From Psychrobacillus lasiicapitis (GTDB taxonomy: Bacteria; Bacillota; Bacilli; Bacillales_A; Planococcaceae): 64,000 nucleotides of DNA. The DNA lies in NCBI RefSeq assembly GCF_006861795.1, contig NZ_VDGH01000012.1:62001-126000 (forward strand), given 5' to 3'. The position numbers and the translations under genes are program-made. Position 1 is the stretch's first letter; each line of letters opens with the position of its first letter. Below are positions 24,777-34,533 of the stretch, piece after piece. The notes under the pieces were generated by a model. It was not told where the DNA came from and searched no databases. It saw only the letters and a program-made list of their open reading frames with translations.

Positions 24777-26177
24777 TTAAATAGCTTTACGGGAAACCTT
24801 TTTTCCATCGTATGCATACACGGTTGGTTTATCATCCACTACTGTTTCCATGTATACACTTCTTCCCCATAGCTGATAAATATAAGGAAGTACATTTTCT
24901 AAATAATGGGGATCGAGTTCCGTCCCTTCATAACCATGCTTTAAATATAGCTCTCCATTTTTACCGTAGTCACCGTCTTCCACTACGATATAAGGAAAGC
25001 TTCCATTCGTTCGCATCGAAACTAGCTGATCTCTAACATTTTCATAGTCTTTATCGGTAATTTCATAATTCCCTTTCTTTTTTTCAAACAAGTAGAGATC
25101 TTCCTGCTTTACTAGTTCCTTAGTTAAATAGTTTCGAATAAATGAAATATCTGATTCTATTTCTCGCACTTCGAATATTTTTTCACGTCCTGAGTTAGGT
25201 TTTACCCCTTGCTGCATCATTTCTTCTGTTGGGTTGTTATATCTGTTTTCAATATCTTCAAAGATTTTCAATCCTAAATAATAAGGATTGATACTTGTTG
25301 GAGAAGGCTGAACAACATTTGCATTTAGTTTGGCAAACTCGATTGTTTCATCTGTTGTTAAGTCCATTTCTCTTAAAATCCGTTGATGCCAGTAGGATGC
25401 CCAGCCTTCGTTCATGATTTTGGTTTCCATTTGTGGCCAGAAGTAAAGCATTTCTTCCCGCATCATCGTTAAAATATCTCGTTGCCAGTCTTCTAATTCA
25501 CGGCTATATTCTTGTATAAATAGCAATAAATCCTTTTCGGGACTAGGAGGAAACTTTTTTCTTTTTGGGATTGATATGCGTTTAGCATCCGCCGGTTGAT
25601 CCATATTCCATAAATCATCATATGGTGTTTTTCTTACAACCTCTTCTGTCTCTTCCTCATCCATGTTGTAGTCAGGTAGTTTAGGTCGGATGATGGAAGG
25701 ATCGATATGTTCCTGAATTGCGAGTATAGCATCTAAAAAGCTTTCTACCTCTTCTTTGCCATAGGTCATTTCATAATCTGCAATTCGCTCGGCTGTTGCG
25801 GTCATACTTTCTACCATATCTCGTCGTGTATTGGAAAAACGCACATTATTTTTAAAGAAATCACAATGCGCAAGTACATGAGCAATGATTAGCTTATTTT
25901 GGATCAAGCTATTTGTGTCCAATAAAAATGCGTAGCAAGGATTGGAGTTAATCACGAGCTCGTATATTTGACTCAAACCAAAGTCATACTGTATTTTCAT
26001 CTTATGAAATTGCTTTCCAAAACTCCAATGTGTAAATCGAGTTGGCATTCCATACGCGCCGAACGTATAAATAATATCCGCTGGACAAATTTCGTAACGC
26101 ATCGGAAAATAATCTAGTCCAAAACTGGATGCTATTTCTGTTATTTCAGCAATGGCGTGATGAAGCTTTGTATCCAC
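24777..26177 (-). CDS. spoVR: SpoVR family protein
   Basis: A 466-residue soluble protein of the SpoVR family (E. coli YcgB relatives). Family blocks seen: [63 protein letters not shown] and [16 protein letters not shown]. In B. subtilis the gene affects spore cortex formation; the biochemical role is not known. The start is GTG, 8 nt after GAGGGGG. It lies 19 nt downstream of yhbH, so both are probably one transcript. Confidence 0.93.
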   Translation of the reverse strand: MDTKLHHAIAEITEIASSFGLDYFPMRYEICPADIIYTFGAYGMPTRFTHWSFGKQFHKMKIQYDFGLSQIYELVINSNPCYAFLLDTNSLIQNKLIIAHVLAHCDFFKNNVRFSNTRRDMVESMTATAERIADYEMTYGKEEVESFLDAILAIQEHIDPSIIRPKLPDYNMDEEETEEVVRKTPYDDLWNMDQPADAKRISIPKRKKFPPSPEKDLLLFIQEYSRELEDWQRDILTMMREEMLYFWPQMETKIMNEGWASYWHQRILREMDLTTDETIEFAKLNANVVQPSPTSINPYYLGLKIFEDIENRYNNPTEEMMQQGVKPNSGREKIFEVREIESDISFIRNYLTKELVKQEDLYLFEKKKGNYEITDKDYENVRDQLVSMRTNGSFPYIVVEDGDYGKNGELYLKHGYEGTELDPHYLENVLPYIYQLWGRSVYMETVVDDKPTVYAYDGKKVSRKAI

Positions 26178-26196
26178 TTAATGACCCCCTCTCGTT

Positions 26197-27366
26197 TCAA
26201 GTTGATGTTTCGTACTTTCGAAATAGACTCTTGAGCGCTTGATAAACATCACGATTTTCCTTGAGGACATAATGACGAAACTTCGGATTATCAATTTTTT
26301 TATACGTATTCATCAGTGTAGAGTACCTGCTATGTGCATTTACTTCGCCGTAACCAAACATGCTAGAAATATCCATTAATTCATTGACCAGCTTAATGCA
26401 TTTTTCGTTATCACTCGTCATATTTTCACCGTCGGAAAAATGAACCGGATAAATGTTATAACGAACAGGATTGTATTTTTCCCGTATAAGCTCTAAAGCT
26501 TTCAAATATGCAGATGAACAAATAGTTCCTCCACTTTCCCCTTTGGAGAAGAACGCTTCTTCTGACACTACTTTCGCTTCTGTATGATGAGCTATAAACT
26601 CAATTTCTACCGTTTCATATTTTGTGCGTAAAAATCTAGCCATCCAGAAAAAGAAACTTCTTGCACAATATTTTTCAAAAGCACCCATAGAGCCACTTGT
26701 ATCCATCATTGCAAGTACGACCGCCTTGGATTCTGGTTTGACCACTTCATCCCATGTTTTGAAACGTAAGTCATCGTTATGGATGGGGGTTATTTCCGCT
26801 TTTCCTTTCATCGCGTTTCGTTTAATAGCGGTAATGATCGTGCGTTTCTTATCAATATTCCCCATAAGTCCTTTTTTTCGAATATCATTAAATTCTACTT
26901 TATCTGTGACAATATCCATTTGTTCTTTTTGCTGTAAATTTGGCAGCTCCATTTCTTTAAATAATGCAGTTTCTAATTCTTCAATCGTCACTTCTGCCTC
27001 ATAATAATCTTTTCCTGCTTGATCTCCAGCTTGCTTTCCTTTTCCTTGACCGTCTTCCCCTTCACCCGACCCTTTTGCAATTACATCTCCTACTTGGCTG
27101 TCCCCGTCTCCTTGGCCTACATGCTTTGTTTTATCATAATTGTAGCGAATTTTATATTCGTCCAAAGAGCGGATTGGTATTTTAATTACATCTCGTCCAT
27201 TTGACATAATAATACTTTCTTCACTTATTAAATCTGGCAAATTATCCTTAATGGCTTCTTTTACTTTATCCATATGCCTTTGCTGATCTTGATACCCTTT
27301 TCGATGGAGAGACCAGTTTTCCTGGGAGATAACAAATTGTTTTTCTTCTTTTTCACTCACTCTCAT
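26197..27366 (-). CDS. yhbH: YhbH sporulation protein (DUF444, vWA-like)
   Basis: A 389-residue DUF444 protein. The C-terminal half has a von Willebrand A-like fold with the MIDAS motif DTSGSMG; the middle contains a Gly/Asp/Gln-rich linker ([20 protein letters not shown]). In B. subtilis it is a mother-cell sporulation protein needed for good cortex; in enterobacteria the homologue YeaH works with the PrkA homologue YeaG. Start placed at the ATG 5 nt after TAGGTAGG; GTG or TTG one or two codons earlier are possible. Follows prkA and precedes spoVR. Confidence 0.92.
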   Translation of the reverse strand: MRVSEKEEKQFVISQENWSLHRKGYQDQQRHMDKVKEAIKDNLPDLISEESIIMSNGRDVIKIPIRSLDEYKIRYNYDKTKHVGQGDGDSQVGDVIAKGSGEGEDGQGKGKQAGDQAGKDYYEAEVTIEELETALFKEMELPNLQQKEQMDIVTDKVEFNDIRKKGLMGNIDKKRTIITAIKRNAMKGKAEITPIHNDDLRFKTWDEVVKPESKAVVLAMMDTSGSMGAFEKYCARSFFFWMARFLRTKYETVEIEFIAHHTEAKVVSEEAFFSKGESGGTICSSAYLKALELIREKYNPVRYNIYPVHFSDGENMTSDNEKCIKLVNELMDISSMFGYGEVNAHSRYSTLMNTYKKIDNPKFRHYVLKENRDVYQALKSLFRKYETST

Positions 27367-27423
27367 CAACACCTACCTATTTTTTATCTTATGCCAGAGA
27401 GCCAAAGTTATTGCCAATGTGTA

Positions 27424-27466
27424 TAAAAAAACAAGACTAATAGCTACCATCAGTCTTGTTTTTTTA
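27424..27466 (-). terminator. Terminator between prkA and yhbH
   Basis: AAAAAACAAGACT (27425-27437) pairs with AGTCTTGTTTTTT (27452-27464) with T-runs on both strands. It would end prkA transcripts; yhbH-spoVR then need partial readthrough or their own promoter in the about 60 bp that remain. Confidence 0.85.
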
Positions 27467-27469
27467 TAT

Positions 27470-29365
27470 TTATCTATTGAGTAGACTTCCAACGTAACGG
27501 AGTAATTCATTCGCTGACGTAGTATTATATCCGTGTTCATCTACCAGTCTTGCAATAACCTCATTAACTTTCTTCAAATGCGTTTCATCTGGCGTTTGAG
27601 AAGACGTCGTAATTTTGACGACATCTTTTAAATCGGCAAACAGTTTCTTTTGAATTGCTTCTCTTAAACGCTCATGCGAGTTGTATTCAAAACGTTTTCC
27701 TTTTCTTGCATAAGCAGAAAGTCGAATTAATATTTCTTCCCTAAATGCTTTTTTCGCGTTTTCAGAAATACCGATTTGTTCCTCTATCGAACGCATTAGC
27801 TTTTCATCTGGATTCATTTCTTCTCCCGTTAACGGATCTCTCATTTTGTTTTTGTTACAAAATGCTTCTACGTTGTCGAGATAATTATTCATTAATGTGA
27901 TAGCTGACTCTTCATATGAGTAGACAAATGCTTTTTGCACTTCTTTTTTCGCAATTTCGTCATACTCTTTTCGAGCGATTGCAATATAGTTCATATACTT
28001 TTCGCGGTCTTCTTGGGAAATGGACGCATGCTGATCTAGGCCTTCTTTTAATGCACGTAAAACATCTAATGCATTGATGGACGGTATTTCTTTACGAATG
28101 ATCGCGGAAGAAATTCGATTGATCACGTAACGTGGATCTATTCCATGCATACCTTCGTTTAACGATTCTTTCTTAAGCTCCTCAAGATCGATTTCGTTAA
28201 ACCCTTCTACACTTTCTCCGTCGTACAGTCGCATCTTCTTAACTATATCAACGCCTTGTTTTTTAGGTACTTCCAATCTTGTTAATATAGAAAAAATAGC
28301 GGCAGCTCGAAGTGCATGTGGAGCAATATGGACGTGAGTCATGTCACTTTCTTTAATCATTTTTTCATAAATTCGTTCTTCTTGGCTTACTTTCAAGTTA
28401 TATGGAATAGGCATAACGATAATTCTAGAGTGAAGTGCTTCATTCTTTTTATTGGAAATAAAAGAACGGTACTCCGTCTCGTTTGTATGTGCTACGATCA
28501 ACTCATCCGCACTTATCAATGCGAATCTTCCTGCTTTGAAATTACCTTCCTGCGTCAGAGACAATAAATGCCAAAGAAACTTTTCATCTAGCTTCAACAT
28601 TTCCTGAAATTCCATGATTCCACGGTTCGCTTTGTTTAGTTCTCCATCAAAACGATATGCCCTAGGATCAGATTCGGAGCCGAATTCAGCAATCGTCGAG
28701 AAATCGATACTACCAGTCAAATCTGCAATATCTTGTGACTTTGGATCTGACGGTGTAAAAGTTCCGATACCAACTCGTTTATCTTCTGAGAAAAAGATTC
28801 GTTCTATCAAAACATTTTCGATACGTCCATCATATTCCTTTTCCAATCGCATTGTATTGAGTGGAGATAAGCTACCTTCAATTCGGATACCATATTCTTC
28901 TGCAAAATCTTCACGCAAATGATGTGGGATTAAGTGCAAAGGGTCCTCATGCATCGGACACCCTTTTATCGCATAGACAGCACCTTCGTCTGTTCTAGAA
29001 TATTGCTCTAAACCACGCTTTAACAATGTAACAATGGAGGACTTCCCTCCACTAACAGGTCCCATAAGTAAAAGAATTCGTTTACGCACATCTAATCTCT
29101 TGGCAGCAGGATGAAAATATTCTTCCACAAGTCGTTCCAGCGACGCTTCAAGCCCAAATATTTCTTTCCCGAAAAAGTCATACATTCTTTGCCCGTTTCT
29201 TTCAGTTAACCCGGAGCTCTTTATCATGCTATAAACACGTGAATGAGCAGTTTGGGCAATTTCTGGTCTTTCTTTCAACATATCTAAAAATTCCTCGAAC
29301 GTGCCTTCCCACTTCAATTGATTTTCTTCTTCGCGGTAGCTCTTCACCTTACTTAAAATATCCAT
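27470..29365 (-). CDS. prkA: PrkA serine protein kinase / AAA+ protein
   Basis: A 631-residue PrkA protein. An N-terminal AAA+ domain has the Walker A-like LLLMGPVSGGKSSIV (about residues 103-117); the C-terminal part contains the PrkA kinase-like domain. PrkA supports sporulation in Bacillus and forms a conserved module with yhbH and spoVR. Start ATG with GAGGG ribosome site. Confidence 0.95.
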   Translation of the reverse strand: MDILSKVKSYREEENQLKWEGTFEEFLDMLKERPEIAQTAHSRVYSMIKSSGLTERNGQRMYDFFGKEIFGLEASLERLVEEYFHPAAKRLDVRKRILLLMGPVSGGKSSIVTLLKRGLEQYSRTDEGAVYAIKGCPMHEDPLHLIPHHLREDFAEEYGIRIEGSLSPLNTMRLEKEYDGRIENVLIERIFFSEDKRVGIGTFTPSDPKSQDIADLTGSIDFSTIAEFGSESDPRAYRFDGELNKANRGIMEFQEMLKLDEKFLWHLLSLTQEGNFKAGRFALISADELIVAHTNETEYRSFISNKKNEALHSRIIVMPIPYNLKVSQEERIYEKMIKESDMTHVHIAPHALRAAAIFSILTRLEVPKKQGVDIVKKMRLYDGESVEGFNEIDLEELKKESLNEGMHGIDPRYVINRISSAIIRKEIPSINALDVLRALKEGLDQHASISQEDREKYMNYIAIARKEYDEIAKKEVQKAFVYSYEESAITLMNNYLDNVEAFCNKNKMRDPLTGEEMNPDEKLMRSIEEQIGISENAKKAFREEILIRLSAYARKGKRFEYNSHERLREAIQKKLFADLKDVVKITTSSQTPDETHLKKVNEVIARLVDEHGYNTTSANELLRYVGSLLNR

Positions 29366-29511
29366 CTATTCCCTCCATTCAGGGCTCTATTTTATACATA
29401 GTATGAAAGAATAAAGTTTATGATACATAATACTTTTAAGAATTAGCTCATTTTGTATAAGCTATCCAGGCTAGTCAACGTTCCTCGACCGATCGAAAAA
29501 GATGAACTAAT

Positions 29512-29541
29512 CTCTTCAAACGACAAATGTCGTTTATAGAG
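29512..29541. promoter_or_regulatory. Palindrome upstream of prkA
   Basis: CTCTTCAAACGACAAATGTC and its continuation form a 30-bp interrupted palindrome (CTCT-AAACGACA-AA-TGTCGTTT-AGAG). It lies about 150 bp before prkA and has no T-run, so it is not a terminator. It could be an operator or repeat debris. Confidence 0.4.
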
Positions 29542-29677
29542 GTTCCCTTAACAGTCATCTGCAAGGTAGAACTAGTTTATTGTACTTTTGCAAAAAAGGT
29601 TCTTGAATAAGAAAAGCGCAAGCGCATGTCTCTGGCCCAATTTAGCTCATGGGAACGATAAATGTAATAACACACAT

Positions 29678-29967
29678 AATAGGGGAAACTGCGCGGTAGT
29701 GAATTGAATGAAGAGTCCGAGTCCGCTAGGATTTTCGCTACAGGGTGGACGCTTTCCACGGGCACGGCTTCAATCTCCTCGGAGCTTTCAGCTCGTACTG
29801 TTCCCGCCGGAGTCGCCACCCCTTCGCTACAATCCAATAGAGTTTGTTATTTACTTCATAATCAGACACTAAATTTAGTACGATGTTGCATTTTCTATGG
29901 GTCGAAACCTTTGATTAGTCAGCAAGTTCTATTGATTGAAGCGTAAAGCGGCGACACCTGCGGGATC
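29678..29967. repeat. Truncated TIR element, second subfamily
   Basis: Starts ATAGGGGAAACTGCGCGGTAG, like the left end of the element at 41462. It continues with the shared core GATTTTCGCTACAGGGTGGA, CGCTTTCC, GGAGTCGCCACC and the inner repeat GCAAGTTCTATTGATTGAAG. It stops abruptly after GCGACACCTGCGGGATCAGG with no right terminal repeat, so the right arm has been lost. Confidence 0.7.
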
Positions 29968-30053
29968 AGGATCCAAATAATAACATGTCATGCCTTATGC
30001 TATTTAAAATAGTTATCCACATATCAAAATCTTTTATAGTTTCCTCACTAATG

Positions 30054-30155
30054 CAAAAAAGCCACACTCGTTAAGAGAATGACTTTTTAAATGAATTAAT
30101 TTTTAGATTGAAATAAGCGTAATATGGATATTGAATTATATATCCATATTACTTA
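30054..30155 (-). terminator. Hairpins downstream of the microprotein gene
   Basis: GTAATATGGATA (30119-30130) / TATCCATATTAC (30141-30152) overlaps the microprotein stop codon. Further along, an imperfect AAAAGTCATTCTC / GAGTGTGGCTTTTTT hairpin ends in a T-run on the minus strand and probably terminates the transcript. Confidence 0.55.
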
Positions 30156-30211
30156 CATTTACAAGTACCAGCACCTGTTTTATTGCACTTTTTACATTTC
30201 TGATTTGCCAT
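30149..30211 (-). CDS. Cys-rich 20-residue microprotein
   Basis: The ORF encodes MANQKCKKCNKTGAGTCKCK, 20 residues with a CxxC and a CxC pair (Cys 6, 9, 17, 19) and six Lys. The ribosome site is ideal: AAAGGAG ending 7 nt before the ATG. A terminator-like hairpin follows. Four cysteines in CxxC...CxC spacing could bind one zinc ion or an iron-sulfur cluster, a minimal zinc-knuckle-like unit; this is inference. Only 63 nt long, so annotation pipelines are likely to miss it. Confidence 0.6.
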   Translation of the reverse strand: MANQKCKKCNKTGAGTCKCK

Positions 30212-30395
30212 TCATTCACTCCTTTAGTTGATTGATAAAGTATATGGAGATGAATGATTGTCCCATACATTGAACTTTTAAAATTTTTTCCTATAAGTGT
30301 AGGACAAGTCTAAACTCGCTCGTGAAATGTTTATAATGTACACTTATCCTTCCTCTCCCCATATGATAAAACTACACTTATTAGGAGATGATTTT

Positions 30396-30731
30396 ATGAC
30401 CCTATGGATTGATGTTTCCGTTAAAAAGCGGCAATTAAAGTTGTACAATGCTAGTGTATTATTAAAGACATATCCGATTGCTGTTGGAAAAATATTGACG
30501 CCCACTCCAACAGGAAATTACATTATCATTAACAAGGAAGTGGACCCCGGGGGACCTTTTGGTGCACTATGGATGAGTTTATCTAAACCCCATTACGGTA
30601 TACACGGAACTAATGACCCGTCATCTATCGGAAAAGAAGTTTCGCATGGCTGCATTCGGATGCATAACAAAGACGTATTGGAGCTTTCTTCTATGGTCCC
30701 AACGAGTACCAATGTGTATATTCATCCATAA
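30396..30731 (+). CDS. Minimal L,D-transpeptidase (YkuD domain)
   Basis: A 111-residue YkuD catalytic domain and nothing else. The active-site motif is complete: GIHGT upstream and SHGCIRM with the nucleophilic Cys. These enzymes form 3-3 peptidoglycan cross-links or attach proteins to the wall. The start is the ATG of MTLWIDVSV, preceded by TTAGGAG; starting 23 codons earlier adds no signal peptide. There is no LysM domain and no export signal, unlike wall-acting members such as B. subtilis YkuD, so it may act on the cortex after mother-cell synthesis or on another substrate (inference). Followed by ywaF at 28 nt. Confidence 0.88.
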   Translation: MTLWIDVSVKKRQLKLYNASVLLKTYPIAVGKILTPTPTGNYIIINKEVDPGGPFGALWMSLSKPHYGIHGTNDPSSIGKEVSHGCIRMHNKDVLELSSMVPTSTNVYIHP

Positions 30732-30759
30732 GATTGAAAGACGAAATGAGGGATAGAAT

Positions 30760-31476
30760 GTGAAGGAAAATACGATAACTACATTCGTCTTGTTTTCGCT
30801 CGAACATTTAATCGCTATTACTGTGTTGTTCATCAGTTTATTACTCTTATATATGTTCAGAAATGTATTGGCTTGTCCATTTACCAACATACTTCTGTTT
30901 GAACGTTTATTTGCCATTTCCTTATTGATAATGGAAGTTTCCTACCATCTTATATTGATCCTAGAAGGAAAATGGAGTTTCAGTGAATCTCTACCACTTC
31001 ATCTATGTAGTTTAAGTCTTTTTTGCTCCTGTTTCCTCTTATGGACTGGAAGCAAGCGACTATATGACTTTATCTTTTTTGCTGGCATGGGGGGTGCCCT
31101 TCAAGCCGTGCTAACCCCTTCTATCATTGTACATTTCCCTGACTTTAAATTTATTCAATTCTTTTATGTGCATATCGGAATTATATTGACCGCATTTTAT
31201 CTTCATTGGGTAAAAGGCTATTGGCCTACTTTTAAAGGGATTATACAAACAATGCTTGTATTAAACATCATCTTTCCTTTCATTTTTATTCTGAATATTC
31301 TTGTTCAAGGTAACTATATGTTTTTAAGAGAAAAACCGATTAATGGGAGTTTACTAGATTTCTTGGGACCATATCCTTGGTATATCATTTCTTTAGAAAT
31401 AGTCGCCTTTAGCATTTTTGTTCTTGTCTGGTTAATCTTTCGGAAATGGAAAGCTACTCAAAATGATTTAACATGA
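30760..31476 (+). CDS. ywaF: YwaF/TIGR02206 family integral membrane protein
   Basis: A 238-residue protein with about six to seven membrane segments. The conserved family regions LPLHLCSLSLF, YDFIFFAGMGGALQAVLTP and FFYVHIGIILTAFYLHW are clear. Function unknown. Starts with GTG, 6 nt after GAGGGAT; 28 nt downstream of the YkuD-domain gene and probably co-transcribed, ending in a strong terminator. Confidence 0.87.
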   Translation: MKENTITTFVLFSLEHLIAITVLFISLLLLYMFRNVLACPFTNILLFERLFAISLLIMEVSYHLILILEGKWSFSESLPLHLCSLSLFCSCFLLWTGSKRLYDFIFFAGMGGALQAVLTPSIIVHFPDFKFIQFFYVHIGIILTAFYLHWVKGYWPTFKGIIQTMLVLNIIFPFIFILNILVQGNYMFLREKPINGSLLDFLGPYPWYIISLEIVAFSIFVLVWLIFRKWKATQNDLT

Positions 31477-31493
31477 TACAAAGTTTCTACCAT

Positions 31494-31525
31494 AAAAGCC
31501 AACCTCCGAGGAAGTTGGCTTTTTA
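31494..31525. terminator. Bidirectional terminator
   Basis: AAAAGCCAAC (31494-31503) / GTTGGCTTTT (31514-31523) between convergent ywaF and the DUF4349 gene. Confidence 0.85.
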
Positions 31526-31532
31526 AATTAAT

Positions 31533-32417
31533 TTACTTTTTCTGTACCAATCGTCTTCTTTTAATTATCCAATACACGACAAAAGCAATTACACCTAATA
31601 TTAGAAAGACCGGTAAATTTCCAATGAAAAATACTAAAATAGCAGAACCGCCAGCAAGTAATGTGTTTGTACTTGTGACAAACTGTTTCTTTGTCTTTTC
31701 CCAAGTATTTAAATCATTATTTTCAATTCCCGGAACAATAACCCGATTTTCAATCATTGTTAGTTCAATTGTCGAAAAGGAAGACTGGTTTTCCAGATAT
31801 TTCATCTTACCGACTATCACTTCTATTTCTTCCTGGACTTTTGCTAAATCAGAGGAAATTTTCAATAAATCTTCTGTTTTCTCTGCTCCTTCCATAAACG
31901 TGAGCAAACGTTCTTCGACCACTCTTTTAGATTTTAGACGGGAACTTAAATCCACATATTGCTCTGTAACGTCCTGACCAGTAACGTTACGCTCTAATAC
32001 CTTTGACGCTTCCCCTTCTGCATCGGATAAAAAAGTTTCGAAATGCTTTTCTGGTATTCGGACAATCATATGTCCATTACTCGTCTGGTCATCTTGTTTA
32101 TATACATTGGATTCAACGATATAGCCTCCGTACTCCTTTACCTTCTGTTCGATATTGCTTTGCGCTTTTGCAAGTTCTTTTACATTCGTTCGAATAATAG
32201 CATTATGAATAATCATACGCTGATCAGTCGCTTCAACAGGTTCTTCCGTACTTTTTTCTTCTCCTTCCACCGCTAAACTTTCCTCTTTCTCTACATATGC
32301 GGCAGAATCATTTACACTGTCCATTTCAGAAACACTCTTACTTTCTTCAGCTGCACTACAAGCTCCAAGAAACCCCAAAAGTACGAGTAATAGAAAATAG
32401 AAGAATCCTTTTTTCAT
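31533..32417 (-). CDS. DUF4349 lipoprotein with C-terminal membrane anchor
   Basis: A 294-residue exported protein. Lipoprotein signal with lipobox LGAC (Cys about 20), an acidic Ser/Glu-rich linker, then a DUF4349 domain with the segments IIRTNVKELAKAQ, GGYIVESNVY, MIVRIPEKHFE and SSFSTIELTM. It ends in a membrane segment (about 255-280) and a short basic cytoplasmic tail. Function unknown; the protein would be held in the membrane at both ends. Monocistronic. Confidence 0.88.
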   Translation of the reverse strand: MKKGFFYFLLLVLLGFLGACSAAEESKSVSEMDSVNDSAAYVEKEESLAVEGEEKSTEEPVEATDQRMIIHNAIIRTNVKELAKAQSNIEQKVKEYGGYIVESNVYKQDDQTSNGHMIVRIPEKHFETFLSDAEGEASKVLERNVTGQDVTEQYVDLSSRLKSKRVVEERLLTFMEGAEKTEDLLKISSDLAKVQEEIEVIVGKMKYLENQSSFSTIELTMIENRVIVPGIENNDLNTWEKTKKQFVTSTNTLLAGGSAILVFFIGNLPVFLILGVIAFVVYWIIKRRRLVQKK

Positions 32418-32557
32418 GTTTACCTACCCCCTTATCTATATATAAACAGACGGTTTGTTAAATGAAGGGTTACAAAAATTCAGAAAGTTTTATTTTAACA
32501 AGCTAACAAAACAGTCTATTAGCAGATGAGAAATTTTTACTTTTTTCTCAAAAACAC

Positions 32558-32585
32558 TTAAATTACCGAAAGATTCAGATAGAAT
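32558..32585 (+). promoter_or_regulatory. Tentative hut promoter
   Basis: TTAAAT (32558-32563), a 16-nt spacer and TAGAAT (32580-32585). It lies just before the repeat at 32592, so a transcript from here would carry that structured repeat as its leader. The boxes are weak and the call is tentative. Confidence 0.35.
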
Positions 32586-32591
32586 AGATAT

Positions 32592-32843
32592 AAAGTGAAA
32601 CTTCAATCAGTGGGGGTTTTTCGACGCACAGGACGTGCTAGTGGGGACGTTGCGACATGGACGTCGCGCTTTTAGTCCGCGTCAGCCCCCACTGATTGTT
32701 AGGTGTGTCCCACACGATGTGGATTACACAGACGTTGCAAACGCTCTTTTATTTTGCGACGAGCTTTGCGCAGGAGCAACATGATGTTGCGTACTTCGTC
32801 TGCGATCATTCAATCGGGCTTTTACGGGCTGCAGGATAAAAAT
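32592..32843. repeat. Modular structured repeat, copy A (hutU leader)
   Basis: 252 bp. Starts TAAAGTGAAACTTCAATCAG. An 11-12-bp stem (AATCAGTGGGGG / CCCCCACTGATT) encloses about 70 nt with further GACGT-rich hairpins. After GTTAGGTG comes an extra module of about 105 nt (ACGATGTGGATTACACAGAC onward), then CAATCGGGCTTTTACGGGC and GGATAAAA. The CTCCCACTT hairpin found in the other copies is deleted. The end lies about 17 nt before the hutU start codon. Confidence 0.75.
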
Positions 32844-32860
32844 AGAAGGAGGATTTTCAG

Positions 32861-34528
32861 ATGAGTAAAGCAAGTGAAAAGGTTATCCGTTACAGAGGAA
32901 CAAAGTTAAATACAAAAGGCTGGCTTCAAGAGGCTGCTCTTCGTATGCTGATGAACAATTTGGATGCAGAAGTTGCAGAACATCCCGATGATTTAGTTGT
33001 ATATGGCGGTATTGGAAAAGCAGCCCGTAACTGGGATGCTTTTGATGCAATTATTCGCTCGTTAAAGGAATTAGAAAATGACGAGACGTTGCTTGTCCAA
33101 TCTGGTAAACCAGTTGCGGTATTTAAATCTCATGCAGATGCTCCTCGTGTTCTTATAGCAAACTCTAACTTAGTTCCAGCTTTTGCAACATGGGAACATT
33201 TCCACGAGCTCGATAAAAAAGGACTCATGATGTACGGACAAATGACCGCTGGAAGTTGGATATACATTGGCTCTCAAGGGATTGTTCAAGGGACGTATGA
33301 AACATTTGCAGAGCTTGCAAAAAAGCATTTTGGCGGAACTTTAAAAAATACTATAACACTTACAGCGGGTCTTGGTGGCATGGGTGGAGCTCAGCCACTC
33401 GCAGTGACAATGAATGGGGGAGTTTGCATTGGTATTGATGTGGATGAATCACGTATTGATCGAAGAATCGAAACGGGTTACACCGATTCCAAAACAGATT
33501 CATTAGATGAGGCGATTCGTTTAGCTAAAGAAGCAAAACAGGAAGGGAAAGCTCTATCGATTGGTCTTATAGGAAATGCATCCGATATTTTACCTGAAAT
33601 GATTACTCGTGGTTTTATTCCAGATATTCTAACAGATCAAACATCTGCCCATGATCCATTAAATGGATATATCCCTTCCCGAATGAGTCTAGAAGATGCG
33701 CTGAAAAAGAGAGTAGATGATCCACAGGGGTATGTAAAACTAGCTAAAGCATCTATGGAAAAGCATGTTCGTGCAATGGTTGACATGATGGATCAGGGTG
33801 CCGTGACATTTGACTATGGAAATAACATTCGTCAAGTAGCAAAAGATGCGGGCTTTGAACGTGCATTTGACTTCCCAGGGTTCGTTCCAGCTTATATTCG
33901 TCCCCAGTTTTGTGAAGGAAAAGGTCCATTCCGTTGGGTTGCACTGTCTGGTGATCCGGAAGACATTTATAAAACAGACGAAGTGATTTTACGTGAGTTT
34001 AGCTATAACACTCATTTATGTAACTGGATCAAAATGGCCCGTGAAAAAATTCATTTTCAAGGTCTTCCTTCCCGTATTTGCTGGCTAGGCTACGGGGAAC
34101 GCGCTCGCTTCGGAAAAATTATAAACGATATGGTCGCTTCTGGTGAATTAAAAGCTCCTATTGTTATTGGTAGAGATCATCTCGATTCAGGTTCAGTTGC
34201 TTCCCCGAATCGGGAAACAGAAGCGATGAAAGACGGTTCGGACGCAGTAGCAGACTGGCCAATACTTAATGCCATGATAAATGCAGTTGGTGGTGCAACA
34301 TGGGTATCCCTTCACCATGGGGGCGGTGTTGGTATGGGATATTCCATCCATGCAGGTATGGTTATTGTCGCGGACGGAACGCAAGCTGCAGAAGAAAGAC
34401 TAGAACGAGTACTAACGACAGACCCTGGGATGGGAATTGTTCGTCATTTTGATGCTGGTTATGAGCTAGCTGAAAAAACAGCACGTGACAAAGGAATTCA
34501 CATACCAATGATGAAACAGGAGGACTAA
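32861..34528 (+). CDS. hutU: Urocanate hydratase
   Basis: A 555-residue urocanase. NAD-binding [18 protein letters not shown] and the C-terminal region [13 protein letters not shown] ... [18 protein letters not shown] are characteristic. It converts urocanate to 4-imidazolone-5-propionate, the second step of histidine degradation, in the cytoplasm. Strong AAGGAGG ribosome site. First gene of hutU-hutI-hutH; gene order differs from B. subtilis hutPHUIGM, and no hutP antiterminator, hutG or hutM lies in the window. Confidence 0.97.
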   Translation: MSKASEKVIRYRGTKLNTKGWLQEAALRMLMNNLDAEVAEHPDDLVVYGGIGKAARNWDAFDAIIRSLKELENDETLLVQSGKPVAVFKSHADAPRVLIANSNLVPAFATWEHFHELDKKGLMMYGQMTAGSWIYIGSQGIVQGTYETFAELAKKHFGGTLKNTITLTAGLGGMGGAQPLAVTMNGGVCIGIDVDESRIDRRIETGYTDSKTDSLDEAIRLAKEAKQEGKALSIGLIGNASDILPEMITRGFIPDILTDQTSAHDPLNGYIPSRMSLEDALKKRVDDPQGYVKLAKASMEKHVRAMVDMMDQGAVTFDYGNNIRQVAKDAGFERAFDFPGFVPAYIRPQFCEGKGPFRWVALSGDPEDIYKTDEVILREFSYNTHLCNWIKMAREKIHFQGLPSRICWLGYGERARFGKIINDMVASGELKAPIVIGRDHLDSGSVASPNRETEAMKDGSDAVADWPILNAMINAVGGATWVSLHHGGGVGMGYSIHAGMVIVADGTQAAEERLERVLTTDPGMGIVRHFDAGYELAEKTARDKGIHIPMMKQED

Positions 34529-34533
34529 TTACC

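Noticed and set aside
30012-30020. Single perfect TTATCCACA at 30012
   Set aside because: An isolated DnaA box; one such 9-mer is expected by chance in AT-rich DNA and no partner boxes are near.
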